A DNA stretch of 64,000 nucleotides from Fodinicurvata sediminis DSM 21159. Lineage in GTDB: Bacteria > Pseudomonadota > Alphaproteobacteria > Kiloniellales > DSM-21159. The stretch spans positions 372,001 through 436,000 of the forward strand of contig NZ_ATVH01000013.1 in the NCBI RefSeq assembly GCF_000420625.1. Direction: 5' to 3'. Shown here one piece after another: positions 39,421 to 49,538 of the stretch (position 1 is the first letter of the stretch; every line of letters begins with the position of its first letter). The position numbers and the translations under genes are program-made. Under the pieces are notes generated by a model. That model searched no databases. It had not been told where the DNA came from and saw nothing but the letters and a program-made list of their open reading frames with translations.

Positions 39421-39466
39421 GCAAACCCTGCCCGGCGCCTGACCTGGATGGCCGGACAGGGGTTGC
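39421..39466 (+). terminator. Strong hairpin downstream of the EGG-repeat gene
   Basis: A 16-bp stem with two mismatches (39421-39436 with 39451-39466) around a 14-base loop lies 22 bases after the stop. No T tract follows, so it may be a stability or Rho-dependent element instead of a classical terminator. Confidence 0.45.
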
Positions 39467-39538
39467 AGGCTGGACGCTAGCGGGGGACAGGTGTAGGTTG
39501 GCGCCGCAATTCAATCAAAGTCGCTACGGACCCCTCGC

Positions 39539-40537
39539 ATGACGGACAAGAACTTCGACGTGGTGGGCATCGGCAACGCCATCGTCGACGTCATTTCCAC
39601 GTCCAATGAAACCTTCCTGGAAGAACAGGAACTGCCGAAGGGCGGCATGACCCTGGTGGATGCCGAGCGTGCGCGCCGGCTTTATGCCGCAACAGGCCCG
39701 ACCACAGAAATGTCGGGCGGTTCGGCGGCCAATACGCTTGCCGGACTGGCCTCGCTGGGCGGTCAAGGCGGCTTCATCGGCAAGGTTCGCGATGATCAGT
39801 TGGGTGAAATCTTCCGACATGACATCCGTTCCACAGGCATAGCCTTCACCACCTTGCCGGCCGAGGAAGGTGCGCCCACCGGCCGCTGCCTGGTTTTCGT
39901 GACGCCGGATGCCCAGCGTACCATGGCCACGCATCTCGGCATTTCGGTGACTCTGGGGCCAGAGGACCTGAATCATGAGCTGATTGCCGAGGCACGGGTC
40001 CTATACCTCGAGGGCTATCTCTGGGATGCCGAGGCAGCCAAGCAGGCTTTCCTGGAGGCCGTGGAGACGGCGAAGGCGAACAACACCAAGGTGGCCCTGT
40101 CTTTGTCAGATCCCTTCTGTGTGGAGCGGCATCGCGACAGCTTCCTGGAGCTGATCGCCGACCACGTGGACCTGCTTTTCGCCAACGAGCAGGAGGCCAA
40201 GAGCCTTTATCTCTGCGTGTCGCTCGAGGAGGCGCTCGCCCAGCTTCAAGACCATTGCGCGACAGCGGTCGTCACGCGCAGTGCGGCGGGCTCCTTGATC
40301 CTGCAGGATGGCAACCGCTTTGAGGTCCCCGCCGAAGCCCTGGGCGAGGTGGTGGACAGCACCGGTGCCGGCGACCTCTATGCCGCCGGTTTTCTCTATG
40401 GCTATACCAGGGGGTACCCTCCATCGACCTCTGGGCGGATCGGGGCCCTGGCAGCCGGCGAAGTGATTTCCCATGTCGGTCCCAGACCCCAACAGAGTCT
40501 TGGCGCGCTGCTTGCCGCCCGGACTCTGGATATCTAG
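39539..40537 (+). CDS. PfkB family carbohydrate/nucleoside kinase (adenosine kinase-like)
   Basis: This 332-residue ribokinase-fold enzyme has the N-terminal G-I-G-N-A-I-V-D-V motif, the G-G-S-A-A-N-T-L substrate loop and the C-terminal D-S-T-G-A-G-D-L-Y-A-A-G-F-L-Y-G anion-hole motif with the catalytic Asp. The overall pattern is that of adenosine kinase-like members widespread in alphaproteobacteria. Substrate is not fixed by sequence alone. Starts seven bases after a short purine-poor leader; single gene. Confidence 0.9.
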   Translation: MTDKNFDVVGIGNAIVDVISTSNETFLEEQELPKGGMTLVDAERARRLYAATGPTTEMSGGSAANTLAGLASLGGQGGFIGKVRDDQLGEIFRHDIRSTGIAFTTLPAEEGAPTGRCLVFVTPDAQRTMATHLGISVTLGPEDLNHELIAEARVLYLEGYLWDAEAAKQAFLEAVETAKANNTKVALSLSDPFCVERHRDSFLELIADHVDLLFANEQEAKSLYLCVSLEEALAQLQDHCATAVVTRSAAGSLILQDGNRFEVPAEALGEVVDSTGAGDLYAAGFLYGYTRGYPPSTSGRIGALAAGEVISHVGPRPQQSLGALLAARTLDI

Positions 40538-40568
40538 ACCCCTGGACAGCCGACAACGGACATAAATC

Positions 40569-42398
40569 GTGACCCCAATTGAACATCTGAGAAATATCGC
40601 CATCATCGCACACGTCGATCATGGCAAGACCACCCTGGTGGACGAACTTCTGAAGCAATCGGGCGCGGTGCGCGCCAACCAGCAGGTGGCCGAACGCGCG
40701 CTCGATTCCAGCGATCTGGAGCGCGAGCGCGGCATCACCATCCTGGCCAAGTGCACCTCGGTCGAATGGCAGGACAAGCGCTTCAACATCGTGGACACGC
40801 CGGGCCACGCCGATTTCGGCGGCGAGGTCGAGCGCATCCTGTCCATGGTGGACGGCGTGGTTCTGCTGGTCGATGCCTCCGAAGGTCCCATGCCACAGAC
40901 CAAGTTCGTCACGATGAAGGCGCTCAAACGCGGCCTGAAACCCATCGTGGTGATCAACAAGGCCGACAAGCCGGACGCCCGGCTCTACGAGGTCCAGGAC
41001 GAGGTGTTCGATCTCTTCGCCGCACTTGAGGCCGACGAGGAACAGCTGGACTTCCCCACGATCTTCGCCTCGGCACTCAATGGCTGGGCCATAACCGACC
41101 CGGACGCTCCGCGAGAGAACATGCAGCCGCTGTTCGAGACCATTGTCGAGCATGTTCCGGCGCCGGTGGCGCAGCAGGAAGGCCCCTTCCGCATGCTGGC
41201 GACCACATTGGAAATGGACCCCTATCTGGGCCGCATGCTGACCGGACGCATCTATTCGGGCCGCGCCCGCATGAACATGACGGTGAAGGCGCTCTCGCGT
41301 ACCGGCGAGCGTCTGCAGGAAGCGCGCCTGACCAAGCTGCTAGCGTTCCGCGGGCTGCAGCGTGTGCCCGTGGAGGAGGCCCAGGCCGGGGATATCGTGG
41401 CCGTGGCCGGGCTCGAAAAGCCCACCGTTGCCGACACCATCTGTGAGACCTCGGTGGACGAACCTCTGCCTTCCTTGCCCATCGATCCGCCGACGCTGGC
41501 CATGACCTTCTCGGTCAATGACTCGCCGCTGGCAGGCCGCGAGGGTGACAAGGTGACCAGCCGCATGATCCGAGATCGCCTGTTGCGCGAGGCCGAGGGG
41601 AACGTGGCTCTCCAGATCACCGAGACCGAGGACAAGGACGCCTTCCAGGTGGCCGGCCGCGGCGAACTGCAGCTGGGCGTCCTAATCGAGACCATGCGCC
41701 GCGAAGGCTACGAACTCTCCATCAGTCGTCCGCGCGTACTGATACAGCAGAATGACGGACAGCGCCTGGAGCCCATAGAGGAAGTCCAGGTTGATGTGGA
41801 CGAGGACTACAGCGGCGCTGTGGTCGACAAGATGAGCCAGCGCAAGGCGGAGCTGCAGGAAATGAAGCCCTCCGGCGGCGGTAAGGTGCGCCTGAGGTTC
41901 CTGGCACCGGCCCGCGGGCTGATTGGCTACCACGGGGAATTCCTGACCGATACGCGCGGCACCGGTATCATGCACCGTGTCTTCGACGGATATGCGCCCT
42001 ACAAGGGCCCGATCCAGGGCCGGCGTAACGGCGTTATCATCGCGGACTCACCTGGGCAGGCGGCGTCCTATGCGCTGTGGAACCTGGAGGAACGCGGGAT
42101 CATGTTCATCACGCCGGGTACGCCGGTCTATGAAGGCATGCTCATCGGTGAACACAACCGCGACGTGGACCTGGAAGTCAATCCGATGAAGTCCAAGCAG
42201 CTGACGAACTTCCGGGCCAGCGGCAAGGATGAGGCCGTGCGCCTGACGCCGCCCCGGGAAATGTCGCTTGAACAGGCGCTGTCCTATATCGAGGATGATG
42301 AACTGGTCGAGGTGACCCCCACCTCAATCCGCCTGCGAAAGGGACTTCTGGATCACCACGCGCGCAAGCGCCAGAGTCGTCAACGCGAGGCCGTATGA
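40569..42398 (+). CDS. typA: Translational GTPase TypA/BipA
   Basis: This 609-residue ribosome-associated GTPase of the EF-G family functions in ribosome assembly and stress response. G1 is [10 protein letters not shown]2/G3 include E-R-E-R-G-I-T-I and [12 protein letters not shown], and N-K-A-D is G4. Domains II, III, V and the BipA-specific C-terminal domain are full length. The start is a GTG at 40569. The stop overlaps ampG by four bases. Confidence 0.97.
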   Translation: MTPIEHLRNIAIIAHVDHGKTTLVDELLKQSGAVRANQQVAERALDSSDLERERGITILAKCTSVEWQDKRFNIVDTPGHADFGGEVERILSMVDGVVLLVDASEGPMPQTKFVTMKALKRGLKPIVVINKADKPDARLYEVQDEVFDLFAALEADEEQLDFPTIFASALNGWAITDPDAPRENMQPLFETIVEHVPAPVAQQEGPFRMLATTLEMDPYLGRMLTGRIYSGRARMNMTVKALSRTGERLQEARLTKLLAFRGLQRVPVEEAQAGDIVAVAGLEKPTVADTICETSVDEPLPSLPIDPPTLAMTFSVNDSPLAGREGDKVTSRMIRDRLLREAEGNVALQITETEDKDAFQVAGRGELQLGVLIETMRREGYELSISRPRVLIQQNDGQRLEPIEEVQVDVDEDYSGAVVDKMSQRKAELQEMKPSGGGKVRLRFLAPARGLIGYHGEFLTDTRGTGIMHRVFDGYAPYKGPIQGRRNGVIIADSPGQAASYALWNLEERGIMFITPGTPVYEGMLIGEHNRDVDLEVNPMKSKQLTNFRASGKDEAVRLTPPREMSLEQALSYIEDDELVEVTPTSIRLRKGLLDHHARKRQSRQREAV

Positions 42399-43714
42399 CC
42401 CTTCTGAGCAGATGGGCGGCTGCTGCAGCGGTCTATAACGACCGTCGGATGCTGGCGATCCTGTTGATGGGATTTTCCAGCGGGCTGCCCCTTCTGCTCG
42501 GCTTTTCCACTCTGTCCTACTGGCTGTCGACGGCCGGCGTGGACCGGACGACCATCGGTCTCTTCGCTGCGGTTTCCACACCTTTTGCGCTGAAATTCCT
42601 CTGGGCGCCTCTGATCGATCACGTGAAGCTGCCGGTCATGAGCCGGGTGTTTGGCCGCCGGCGTGGCTGGGCCCTGTCCGTCCAGGTGCTGCTGGCAGGC
42701 GGTATCCTGCTGCTGGGCACCAGTGATCCTGAGAAGGCCCCCTTCGTCATGGCCGCCTATGCCTTGCTGGTGGCCTTCCTCTCGGCCAGCCAGGATATCG
42801 TGATCGATGCCTATCGCATCGAAGTTCTGGAGGAAAACGAACAGGGCGCCGGCGCCGCCGTCACCCAGACGGGATATCGCCTGGGCATGATCGTGGCCGG
42901 CGCTGGCGCCCTGGCGCTCAGCGATTTCGTGTCCTGGTTCTGGGTCTATGCCGCCATGGGCTCGCTGGTGGTGATCGGCATGATCGGCGTTCTGATCGGG
43001 CCGGAACCAGCGGTGCCGCAGGCCGCGAGCGAACCCTTGGGCCGGGCCCAGGACAGCCGCTTCGAACGGATCCTGGCCTGGTTGAAGCGCGCGGTCGTGG
43101 ACCCCTTCGCGGAATTCCTGACCCGGCGCGGCTGGGTGGCCATCCTGCTGTTCGTCCTGCTCTACAAGTACGGCGACGCCATTGCCGCAACCATGACCAA
43201 TCCCTTCTTCAACGAGATCGGGTTCAGCGGCGTGGAAATCGGCAGCGTCACCAAGTTCTTCGGGGTCTTTGCCACGCTGTTCGGAATCTTCGTCGGCGGT
43301 GTTCTGGTGGCGAAGATCGGTGTGCTGAAGGCCCTGTTCATCGGCGGCATCCTGCAGGCCGTCACCAACCTGTTCTTTGCCTGGTTGGCGATGCACGGGC
43401 CGGACCTCTGGCTGCTGGCCGTGGTGGTGGGTGTCGACAACTTCACCGGCGGTCTGGGCTCGGCGGCCTTCGTGGCCTACCTGTCCAGCCTGTGCAACGT
43501 GGCCTTCACCGGAACGCAGTATGCACTGTTGACATCGCTGATGGCGTTCGGACGCACCCTGATGTCCACGGGCAGTGGCTGGCTGGTGGACCAGATGGGC
43601 TGGGTCCTCTTCTTCGTCTCCACTTCGCTGATGGCCATTCCGGGCCTGCTGCTCCTGATCTGGATCAGCCGGCTGTATCCTGCGGGACAGTTGCGGCCGG
43701 CCGCAGCGGAGTAG
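42395..43714 (+). CDS. ampG: AmpG-family muropeptide permease (MFS)
   Basis: This 439-residue, 12-helix permease imports anhydro-muropeptides for cell-wall recycling and, in some bacteria, beta-lactamase induction. It has the AmpG pattern M-L-A-I-L-L-M-G-F-S-S-G-L-P, L-K-F-L-W-A-P-L-I-D, S-A-S-Q-D-I-V-I-D-A-Y-R, and the late G-A-A-F-V-A-Y-L-S-S-L-C motif. Translationally coupled to typA. It ends just before a compound inverted repeat. Confidence 0.93.
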   Translation: MTLLSRWAAAAAVYNDRRMLAILLMGFSSGLPLLLGFSTLSYWLSTAGVDRTTIGLFAAVSTPFALKFLWAPLIDHVKLPVMSRVFGRRRGWALSVQVLLAGGILLLGTSDPEKAPFVMAAYALLVAFLSASQDIVIDAYRIEVLEENEQGAGAAVTQTGYRLGMIVAGAGALALSDFVSWFWVYAAMGSLVVIGMIGVLIGPEPAVPQAASEPLGRAQDSRFERILAWLKRAVVDPFAEFLTRRGWVAILLFVLLYKYGDAIAATMTNPFFNEIGFSGVEIGSVTKFFGVFATLFGIFVGGVLVAKIGVLKALFIGGILQAVTNLFFAWLAMHGPDLWLLAVVVGVDNFTGGLGSAAFVAYLSSLCNVAFTGTQYALLTSLMAFGRTLMSTGSGWLVDQMGWVLFFVSTSLMAIPGLLLLIWISRLYPAGQLRPAAAE

Positions 43715-43725
43715 TCCGGTCTCGA

Positions 43726-43791
43726 GATATTGAGCGCCAGGGTTATGGAGATCGCACTACGAGACCCCGGACCCTGACCCGACTCAATATC
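43726..43791. repeat. Nested inverted repeat downstream of ampG
   Basis: Outer arms GATATTGAG (43726-43734) and CTCAATATC (43783-43791) are perfect; within them CAGGGT (43739-43744) pairs with ACCCTG (43771-43776). GGTCTCG at 43718 also has a reverse copy CGAGACC at 43760, so alternative pairings exist. It could be a terminator-like structure for ampG or an edge of the accessory segment that follows. Confidence 0.5.
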
Positions 43792-43862
43792 CTGTACCTC
43801 AATCCGCCCTTACTTCAGCCCTGGCTCGTTGCCAGACGTTTGAAACCACCGGATTTTCGATA

Positions 43863-44078
43863 TCAGTCGAAAAGCGATGTATCTATCTGCGTCTCGGCGC
43901 GCGGCTTCAGCAATTGATTCAGCAGTTCAAGGTCGTTGAGCACGGCTGCGGGGTCCCTCTCCCGAGCATCCCTCAACGCCTGCTTCAGCCAGTCACTCAT
44001 GCCTGGATGCTTCAGTACCCAATCAATGCGATCCTCGGCCTCTTTCAAGAATGCCTGCCTTGTTCGCTGACTCTTCAT
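43863..44078 (-). CDS. Small hypothetical protein (71 residues)
   Basis: The predicted protein (M-K-S-Q-R-T-R-Q-A-F-L-K-E...) is helical and charged, containing R-I-D-W-V-L-K-H-P-G-M-S-D-W-L-K and a D-L-E-L-L-N-Q-L-L repeat-like end. A GGAAGAGG ribosome site lies just upstream of the ATG. The size would suit an antitoxin-like or regulatory protein, but no partner toxin is visible: the 225 bases between it and dabA hold no convincing gene. Family not recognised. Confidence 0.55.
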   Translation of the reverse strand: MKSQRTRQAFLKEAEDRIDWVLKHPGMSDWLKQALRDARERDPAAVLNDLELLNQLLKPRAETQIDTSLFD

Positions 44079-44303
44079 GGCCTCTTCCGTTAAAAGTCAC
44101 ATCAAGGATTGCGCCTGTTTTGCCGACACGGATCAGCTTTCGCCGCTTTGACACGGCGCTCGGTGCGGTGATCGCAAGTGGCACAGACCGAAAGCTTCTG
44201 GTGCAGCGCGCCCGGTCCTGAGCGAGAGGATGCAGAAGCACAGAAACTGTCCCCAGTTCAGTCATTTGCTGGAGATCCGCCGGAGCTCGCTGCCCTGCAG
44301 GTG

Positions 44304-46727
44304 TCATGCGACCGCAGCCAAGCTGCGCTCTACGGGCGCGGTCTTGACCGGCTCCCATTCCAGGTCGCCTGTGTAGCGGACAGCAAGCCGCCCCTGCTCA
44401 TTCATCGCGAAGAGGTGTAGCCAACGATTGTCGAACAACTCCCGGACGTTCTCATGGCGTCTGAGGATCTCTGTCATTGCTTCGCGGGGCGCTTCTATGC
44501 AGACCGAAAGGCGCAGAGGATCGTGGATATAGCGCTCGCCGTCGTGTACGGACTGCCAGGGCAGACCAGAGCGCATCGACCCCCCATTGCCCTCGAAGAC
44601 CCCGATGCCGCCAATCACGTTGTGCAGGAGTTTGTTGCCTGAGCCGAATGTCTCTGGCGCCACGGTCGAACCGTAATATTGCAGGCTGATCCAGCTAGCA
44701 ACGACGATCGGTGCGGTCATGATCAACTCAAGAATACTGAACCCGTTTTTCTCATCCTGCTTCCAGTCATAATCGTGCAGGAAGGCGCGCCCGTCGAGGT
44801 TTCGACCGATAGTGCGGCTACGCGGCGCTGCGATGAAGGCCTTGCAGCCTGCGAGCGCCCATTCGGGCCGTACCTCGGCCCAGTTGTGGGCACGCCTGTC
44901 GATCTCGCTCTCATCGGCTGCGCGCGGCAGGTACGCTACGCGTTCGCCGCGCGCAATCCTTCCGGCGGCCTCGAGTTGCCTGCGCGCATGTCTCAGATCG
45001 GTGCTGTGGTCTTCGGACGGAATGTCATGGTCATAGAGGGTGATCCGGTCTGTGGTTGTGTCATGCAGCGCCCCGACGAATATCGTGTCGTTTGGCACGG
45101 CGATGCCGCGCTCCGCAAGAACCTGGCGCATTTCGCGGTCATTCAGAAGCTGCGCCAGGAGGCGCGCATTCACCTCGCCGGAATAACCGCCGCAAGCCCC
45201 GCACTGCAGTCCGCTCGCATGGGGGTTGTTCACCACATTGGCTCCATGGCCGACCAGCAGGACGGTCCGCGCAAACCCCTTGGTCAGCGACATGGCGCGC
45301 AGTACCGTCTCGGCCGCAGCGGTGCGCGTTTCCAGATCGAGTGCGGGGTCGAAGCGTGGCGCAGGGTCCTCCGCGACCGGCAAAGGGCTCAGGCCCAGTC
45401 CGTCGCGCAGCAGCTTGGCGAAATAGACCGGGCCCATCGCTTCGACGAAGGCGAAGGAAGAAACCGCGGCATGTTTGAAGCGGCCCCAGGCGCGCTGGGC
45501 GCGCGCCTTGTAGCGTGACGCGGTATCTTCAGCCCGTTCGTTCTCGTTGCCCGAGGTGGACGTGACAGTCGGGTTCAGCAATACCGGCAGGCGCAGCTCC
45601 TCGACATCCGACGCGAAGCGGCGGTGCTTCGTGAAGACACCGAAGAAACCGGCGAAGCCCAGCGTGCGGATGGACGGATCTACAGCTTCCAGCGCACGGC
45701 GGAAAACCTCGGAGCGCACGTCAATGCAGAAGGCTGCCTGGAGTTCGGGCCGCGCGTCGGCAGTCTGCGGCGCGGGCGCGGCGAGTGTGTCGGCGAGGCC
45801 ATCCTGGGCGGCGCGCTCGGCCGCCTCTTGCAGGATTTCGTTGATAATATCGTCTCTGCTGGGTTCGATCGGTGCTTCGTGGGCCGTGACTGTTACTGCC
45901 CATGCCTCTCGGATTGCAGCTTCATGCTGCGTAAACAGGGCTTCTTCCCACAGCAGACGTATTGCCAGAAGACTGATGATCGTGGTGTCGGTGCTCTCCG
46001 ACAATTCCGCTCGCCAAAGCGCGTAGCGCGCGTATTGGGCCCAGCCACCCATCGACAGCAAGAGTTGATGGAAGTAGGTGTCGAGCGCGGCTTCAGAGAG
46101 GCCGAGCCTTTCAATCGCGCGGGCGATCGCTTCCGTGGGCCTCTCGGGTGCATCCTTCACGAAAGCTGCGAAGCCCTTCAACCCCATGACCTCTGGCGTC
46201 AGGTCATGGGTTGCATAGGCGCGCCAAGCATCCCAGGCCGAGCGGTCTCGAGGTGCGCTCCAGAGCGCCTGGCCGTTGTCGAAATATCCCCCCGCCCAGA
46301 TAGTGATGCGGTCGGCGATTATGCCCGGCCAATCGACGTTGCAGTTCCGGGACGCCAGTTCTGCGACGGTGGTCAGCGGTTCGATCTCGGGGTCAGCCAT
46401 GGAAACCGCTGCCTTCAGGGCGGCAAGGCTGCCTGGCTTGCAGGCATGGGGTGAAGCTGCGAGCGCAGCGGAAAGATCTTCATCCGTGATCTGTCCTGCG
46501 GCGATTCGTTCCTTGTACCAGTCCCGTGGCATCGTCACGGGGACGGCGCCAATACGTCTCAGGCGGGCGCCGGTCAGTGCCAGGGTCTGCCCGGTCTGAC
46601 CCAGGAAAGGGTTCACAGCCACAGAGGACGCCAGCGGCCAGAGCGGTGGTATCTGCCGAGCGGCCCTTTTGGCGACCCCTTCAAGCGCAATGAGGTCCGT
46701 GAAATTCATTCCCATATCGTTCGTCAT
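44304..46727 (-). CDS. dabA: Inorganic carbon uptake protein DabA (DUF2309/UPF0753)
   Basis: This 807-residue cytoplasmic protein has a zinc-dependent beta-carbonic-anhydrase-like site and couples CO2 hydration to bicarbonate accumulation with membrane partner DabB. The expected residues are visible: Cys334 and Asp336 in F-C-I-D-V-R-S-E, and His494 in V-G-H-G-A-N with Cys509 in G-L-Q-C-G-A-C-G-G. The His-Cys spacing of 15 is that of the characterised protein (from memory). It lies 22 bases downstream of dabB on the same strand. Regulated probably by the divergent LysR gene. Confidence 0.93.
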   Translation of the reverse strand: MTNDMGMNFTDLIALEGVAKRAARQIPPLWPLASSVAVNPFLGQTGQTLALTGARLRRIGAVPVTMPRDWYKERIAAGQITDEDLSAALAASPHACKPGSLAALKAAVSMADPEIEPLTTVAELASRNCNVDWPGIIADRITIWAGGYFDNGQALWSAPRDRSAWDAWRAYATHDLTPEVMGLKGFAAFVKDAPERPTEAIARAIERLGLSEAALDTYFHQLLLSMGGWAQYARYALWRAELSESTDTTIISLLAIRLLWEEALFTQHEAAIREAWAVTVTAHEAPIEPSRDDIINEILQEAAERAAQDGLADTLAAPAPQTADARPELQAAFCIDVRSEVFRRALEAVDPSIRTLGFAGFFGVFTKHRRFASDVEELRLPVLLNPTVTSTSGNENERAEDTASRYKARAQRAWGRFKHAAVSSFAFVEAMGPVYFAKLLRDGLGLSPLPVAEDPAPRFDPALDLETRTAAAETVLRAMSLTKGFARTVLLVGHGANVVNNPHASGLQCGACGGYSGEVNARLLAQLLNDREMRQVLAERGIAVPNDTIFVGALHDTTTDRITLYDHDIPSEDHSTDLRHARRQLEAAGRIARGERVAYLPRAADESEIDRRAHNWAEVRPEWALAGCKAFIAAPRSRTIGRNLDGRAFLHDYDWKQDEKNGFSILELIMTAPIVVASWISLQYYGSTVAPETFGSGNKLLHNVIGGIGVFEGNGGSMRSGLPWQSVHDGERYIHDPLRLSVCIEAPREAMTEILRRHENVRELFDNRWLHLFAMNEQGRLAVRYTGDLEWEPVKTAPVERSLAAVA

Positions 46728-46749
46728 GAGCCTTGCCTCTCCCTTCGCG

Positions 46750-48309
46750 TCAGGACTGTTGTCTGGTAGACCAGTTGCCGATCAGCCGGTCGAACACCGC
46801 GTTGACGTAAAGGCCGTTGACCAGGTGCACACGCAGGCCAGCCGCCGCCGGGTGATTCGACCATAGAGGGAACATGGCCTGGGCCACAGCGACCATGCAG
46901 AAACTGGAGACTGTCAGCATAAGCAGCGCCCATTCGAGCGGTCCGGGCGCCGGCGTTGCCGGCAATGTCTCCTTGGTCAGCCATTCAGCACCCGTCTGAA
47001 GGCTGAAGTAGCTGACCGAGGTGGCGACGGCGTAGAGGGCTGTCCGCTGGGTCAGTTTCCATGGCGCGGCGTCGGCGAGCCCTTGGGCGAGCAGGTAGGA
47101 GACGCCGAAGATCAGGATTGCACCGAGTGCGAGCGCCTGCGGCGATTTGGCTTCCAGGCCAATCCCAAGGCCGATGACGGCATAGATAGCAAGCGCCAGC
47201 GCGAAGGCCCGGCCGACTGACCGGCTGCTCGGGATTGCGATCGGACCGGGCCGGTGGATCTGGGCAACCACATCAACCGCAATACCGGAAGCAAGGAAAG
47301 CATGCGCCTTGTAAAGCGAGTGGGCGACGATGTGCAGAAGCGCCAGCGGGAAGAGAGCCAGGCCGCACTGCATGATCATGAAGCCCATCTGGGCGATGGT
47401 CGACCAGGCGAACGCGTTCTTGATCGCTGACTGGCTAAGCATGGCGAGCCCGCCAAACAGTGCAGTGAAGCCGCCGATCATGACCAGCACGGCCAGTACG
47501 ACGGGACTAAGCAGCATCACATCGGCAAAGCGGATTAAGAGAAAGCCGCCGCCATTGATGACACCGGCATGCAACAGAGCCGAGACAGGGGTTGGAGTCT
47601 CCATCACCTCGGTCAACCAGCCATGAACCGGAAACTGCGCCGATTTGAAGACTGCGGCGCATGCGAGAAGTACGGCGGCCCAGGATACGCCGGCAGGCAT
47701 GGTGCCATCGCGTGCCTCAGCCAGGATCGTCGCGATGTCGAAAGTTCCGTAGCCGATGAACAGCAGGCCGGCAGCCCCGATGAGGGCCGCATCGCCGATC
47801 CGTGCGACAATGAACTTCTTGCGGGCAGCCCGGATTGCCTGAACACGGCTGCCATAGAACAGCAGAAGCCGATGCAAGCACAGGCTGGTTGCGATCCAGG
47901 CAATGACGAAGTGGACGAGGTTACCCGCTTGGACCAGAAGCAGAACGGCGGCGAGAGTAGCGGCCATCCAGCCAAGGAAAGCCCCCTGTCGCGCCTCGCC
48001 ATCGAGATAGGACGCTGCATAGCGGAGCACGATCCAGCCGACGAATGCAACCAGGACCAGCATGGTCGCACTGACCACGTCAAGCCGTGTGGAAAGAGTG
48101 ACCCAGCTCAGCCCGAGGTCCGGTCCGGTGTGGGGGCCTGCAGTGATCAGAAGGGCGACGGACCCGATCGAGGCGACCAGAGCAGTCAGTGACGCGGCTT
48201 CTGTCAGCTTCGGAATGAGCGGCGGGCGCCGGCCCGGCTGCAGAAAGCTGACCAGTGCTGCCAGCAGAAGAACTGCAGGTGCGATCAATGGAATGAGATC
48301 GTAGGGCAT
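46750..48309 (-). CDS. dabB: DabB, NADH-dehydrogenase-like membrane subunit of DIC transporter
   Basis: This 519-residue polytopic protein of the complex I proton-pump subunit family (NuoL/MrpA-like) has the [19 protein letters not shown] motif and about 14 hydrophobic segments. Paired with dabA in the same operon, it is the membrane subunit that supplies the ion gradient for carbon uptake. I choose the Met at 48309 (M-P-Y-D-L-I-P-L) because it begins the first hydrophobic helix; the frame extends to 48372. Confidence 0.92.
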   Translation of the reverse strand: MPYDLIPLIAPAVLLLAALVSFLQPGRRPPLIPKLTEAASLTALVASIGSVALLITAGPHTGPDLGLSWVTLSTRLDVVSATMLVLVAFVGWIVLRYAASYLDGEARQGAFLGWMAATLAAVLLLVQAGNLVHFVIAWIATSLCLHRLLLFYGSRVQAIRAARKKFIVARIGDAALIGAAGLLFIGYGTFDIATILAEARDGTMPAGVSWAAVLLACAAVFKSAQFPVHGWLTEVMETPTPVSALLHAGVINGGGFLLIRFADVMLLSPVVLAVLVMIGGFTALFGGLAMLSQSAIKNAFAWSTIAQMGFMIMQCGLALFPLALLHIVAHSLYKAHAFLASGIAVDVVAQIHRPGPIAIPSSRSVGRAFALALAIYAVIGLGIGLEAKSPQALALGAILIFGVSYLLAQGLADAAPWKLTQRTALYAVATSVSYFSLQTGAEWLTKETLPATPAPGPLEWALLMLTVSSFCMVAVAQAMFPLWSNHPAAAGLRVHLVNGLYVNAVFDRLIGNWSTRQQS

Positions 48310-48381
48310 GGGCAGGAGGTCTTTCCAGGATAGTTCAGGGCTGCGCAGCTTGTACGCCACCCTTAATCTCAATAAAAATAC

Positions 48382-48418
48382 ATTGTTCTAGACAAAACGT
48401 TCTGTTTTATAGAACAAT
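48382..48418. promoter_or_regulatory. LysR-type operator between dabB and the divergent regulator
   Basis: Perfect 9-bp arms ATTGTTCTA (48382-48390) and TAGAACAAT (48410-48418) enclose AAAAC / GTTTT sub-repeats, all strongly AT-rich. The right arm touches the lysR start codon and the left arm is about 73 bases from the dabB start. It fits a regulator-recall site at which the LysR protein controls itself and dabBA. Confidence 0.65.
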
Positions 48419-49300
48419 ATGAACGAACTGAATTTCCACCATCTCCGGTACTTCCATACCGTGGCGCACGAGGGGAACCTGACCCGTGCGGCTGAGCGGC
48501 TGAACGTCTCGCAGTCCGCAGTCTCCACCCAGATCCGGCAACTCGAGCAACAGCTCGGTCAACCGCTGTTCGAGCGACGCGGGCGATCTCTTGTCCTGAC
48601 GGAGGCGGGCCGCATCGCACTCGACCATGCCGACTCAATCTTCGCGGCCGGTGAAGAACTCCTGAACACTCTCGGAGAAAGACCCTCCGGCCAGAAGCAG
48701 ATCCTTCGCGTCGGCTCGATGGCTACGCTCTCCAGAAACTTCCAGATCGGCTTCCTGCGACCGCTCCTCGGTCGCGACAATGTCGAGGTCGTCATTCGTT
48801 CGGGCACGCTCCGTGATCTGCTCCAGAACCTCGAAGCGCATCGCCTCGATGTGGTTCTGGCCAACACAACGCCTCCGCGCGATGCAGCGACCCCCTGGAT
48901 ATCGCATGCAATTGCCGAACAACCGGTCAGCCTCATCGGGAAACCTGCAATGATCGGCGAAAGAGTCCCCTTCGAGGAACTGCTCGCGCACAAACCGCTT
49001 GTTCTGCCAACCATCGAGAGCAGCATCCGGTCCAGCATCGAAGCCCTGTTCGACCGCCTCCACATCCGCCCCCGCATCGCTGCGGAGGTGGATGACATGG
49101 CGATGATCCGACTTCTTGTGCGCGAAGGCGCCGGTCTTGCCGTCGTGCCGCCGATCGTGGTCAAGGATGAGCTTGAGAACGGACGGCTTGTCGAGATCGA
49201 GAGATTCCCGCAACTAAGTGAAACCTTCTATGCGGTGACACTGTCACGGCGGTTTCCCAATCCTCTTCTGAGAGAGCTGATTTCCAATTTAGCTGCGTGA
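48419..49300 (+). CDS. LysR family transcriptional regulator of the dab operon
   Basis: This 293-residue protein has a classic LTTR helix-turn-helix (residues 5-64: H-L-R-Y-F-H-T-V-A-x-E-G-N-L-T-R-A-A-E-R-L-N-V-S-Q-S-A-V-S) and a periplasmic-binding-like effector domain. It is closest in style to NhaR/CbbR-like regulators. Divergent from dabBA with the palindromic operator between them, so it most likely governs inorganic-carbon uptake. No ribosome site is visible: the operator directly abuts the ATG, so the mRNA may be leaderless. Confidence 0.92.
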   Translation: MNELNFHHLRYFHTVAHEGNLTRAAERLNVSQSAVSTQIRQLEQQLGQPLFERRGRSLVLTEAGRIALDHADSIFAAGEELLNTLGERPSGQKQILRVGSMATLSRNFQIGFLRPLLGRDNVEVVIRSGTLRDLLQNLEAHRLDVVLANTTPPRDAATPWISHAIAEQPVSLIGKPAMIGERVPFEELLAHKPLVLPTIESSIRSSIEALFDRLHIRPRIAAEVDDMAMIRLLVREGAGLAVVPPIVVKDELENGRLVEIERFPQLSETFYAVTLSRRFPNPLLRELISNLAA

Positions 49301-49344
49301 AAGAACGCACCTGGTCAGTTATCTCGGATAGCGCCGGCGCGTAG

Positions 49345-49476
49345 ATGGCTCAGGCTCGGGTATATATCTTTGCCGATGACGCTTACGACCGCTCCCGGCT
49401 TCCAGGCGAGGCCTTCTTCCACAGCTTCGTGATCGAGCGCAGCTTCGGTTGGCGTCCCTGGAAGGATCAGCCATGA
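49345..49476 (+). pseudogene. Possible transposase remnant
   Basis: A 43-codon frame reads F-A-D-D-A-Y-D-R-S-R-L and ends V-I-E-R-S-F-G-W, which resembles the conserved D-x-A-Y-D and V-V-E-R-S/T-F-G/A-W segments near the C-terminus of IS5/IS4-type transposases with the intervening sequence deleted. If so, it is insertion-sequence debris at the edge of the dab segment. The rest of 49301-49538 shows nothing else. Confidence 0.35.
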
Positions 49477-49538
49477 ACCACTTATTGAACCAACGCTGAG
49501 ACTTTGACCGCGACAAAGCCCCTGATAGACTTGCGAAC

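Noticed and set aside
43854-43873. TTTTCGA/TCGAAAA hairpin at the 3' end of the small gene as terminator
   Set aside because: Short AT stem overlapping the stop codon with no clear tail; not convincing.
44023-44358. 111-codon minus-strand frame upstream of the 71-residue gene
   Set aside because: Overlaps the end of dabA and the small gene; composition and lack of ribosome site suggest it is not real.
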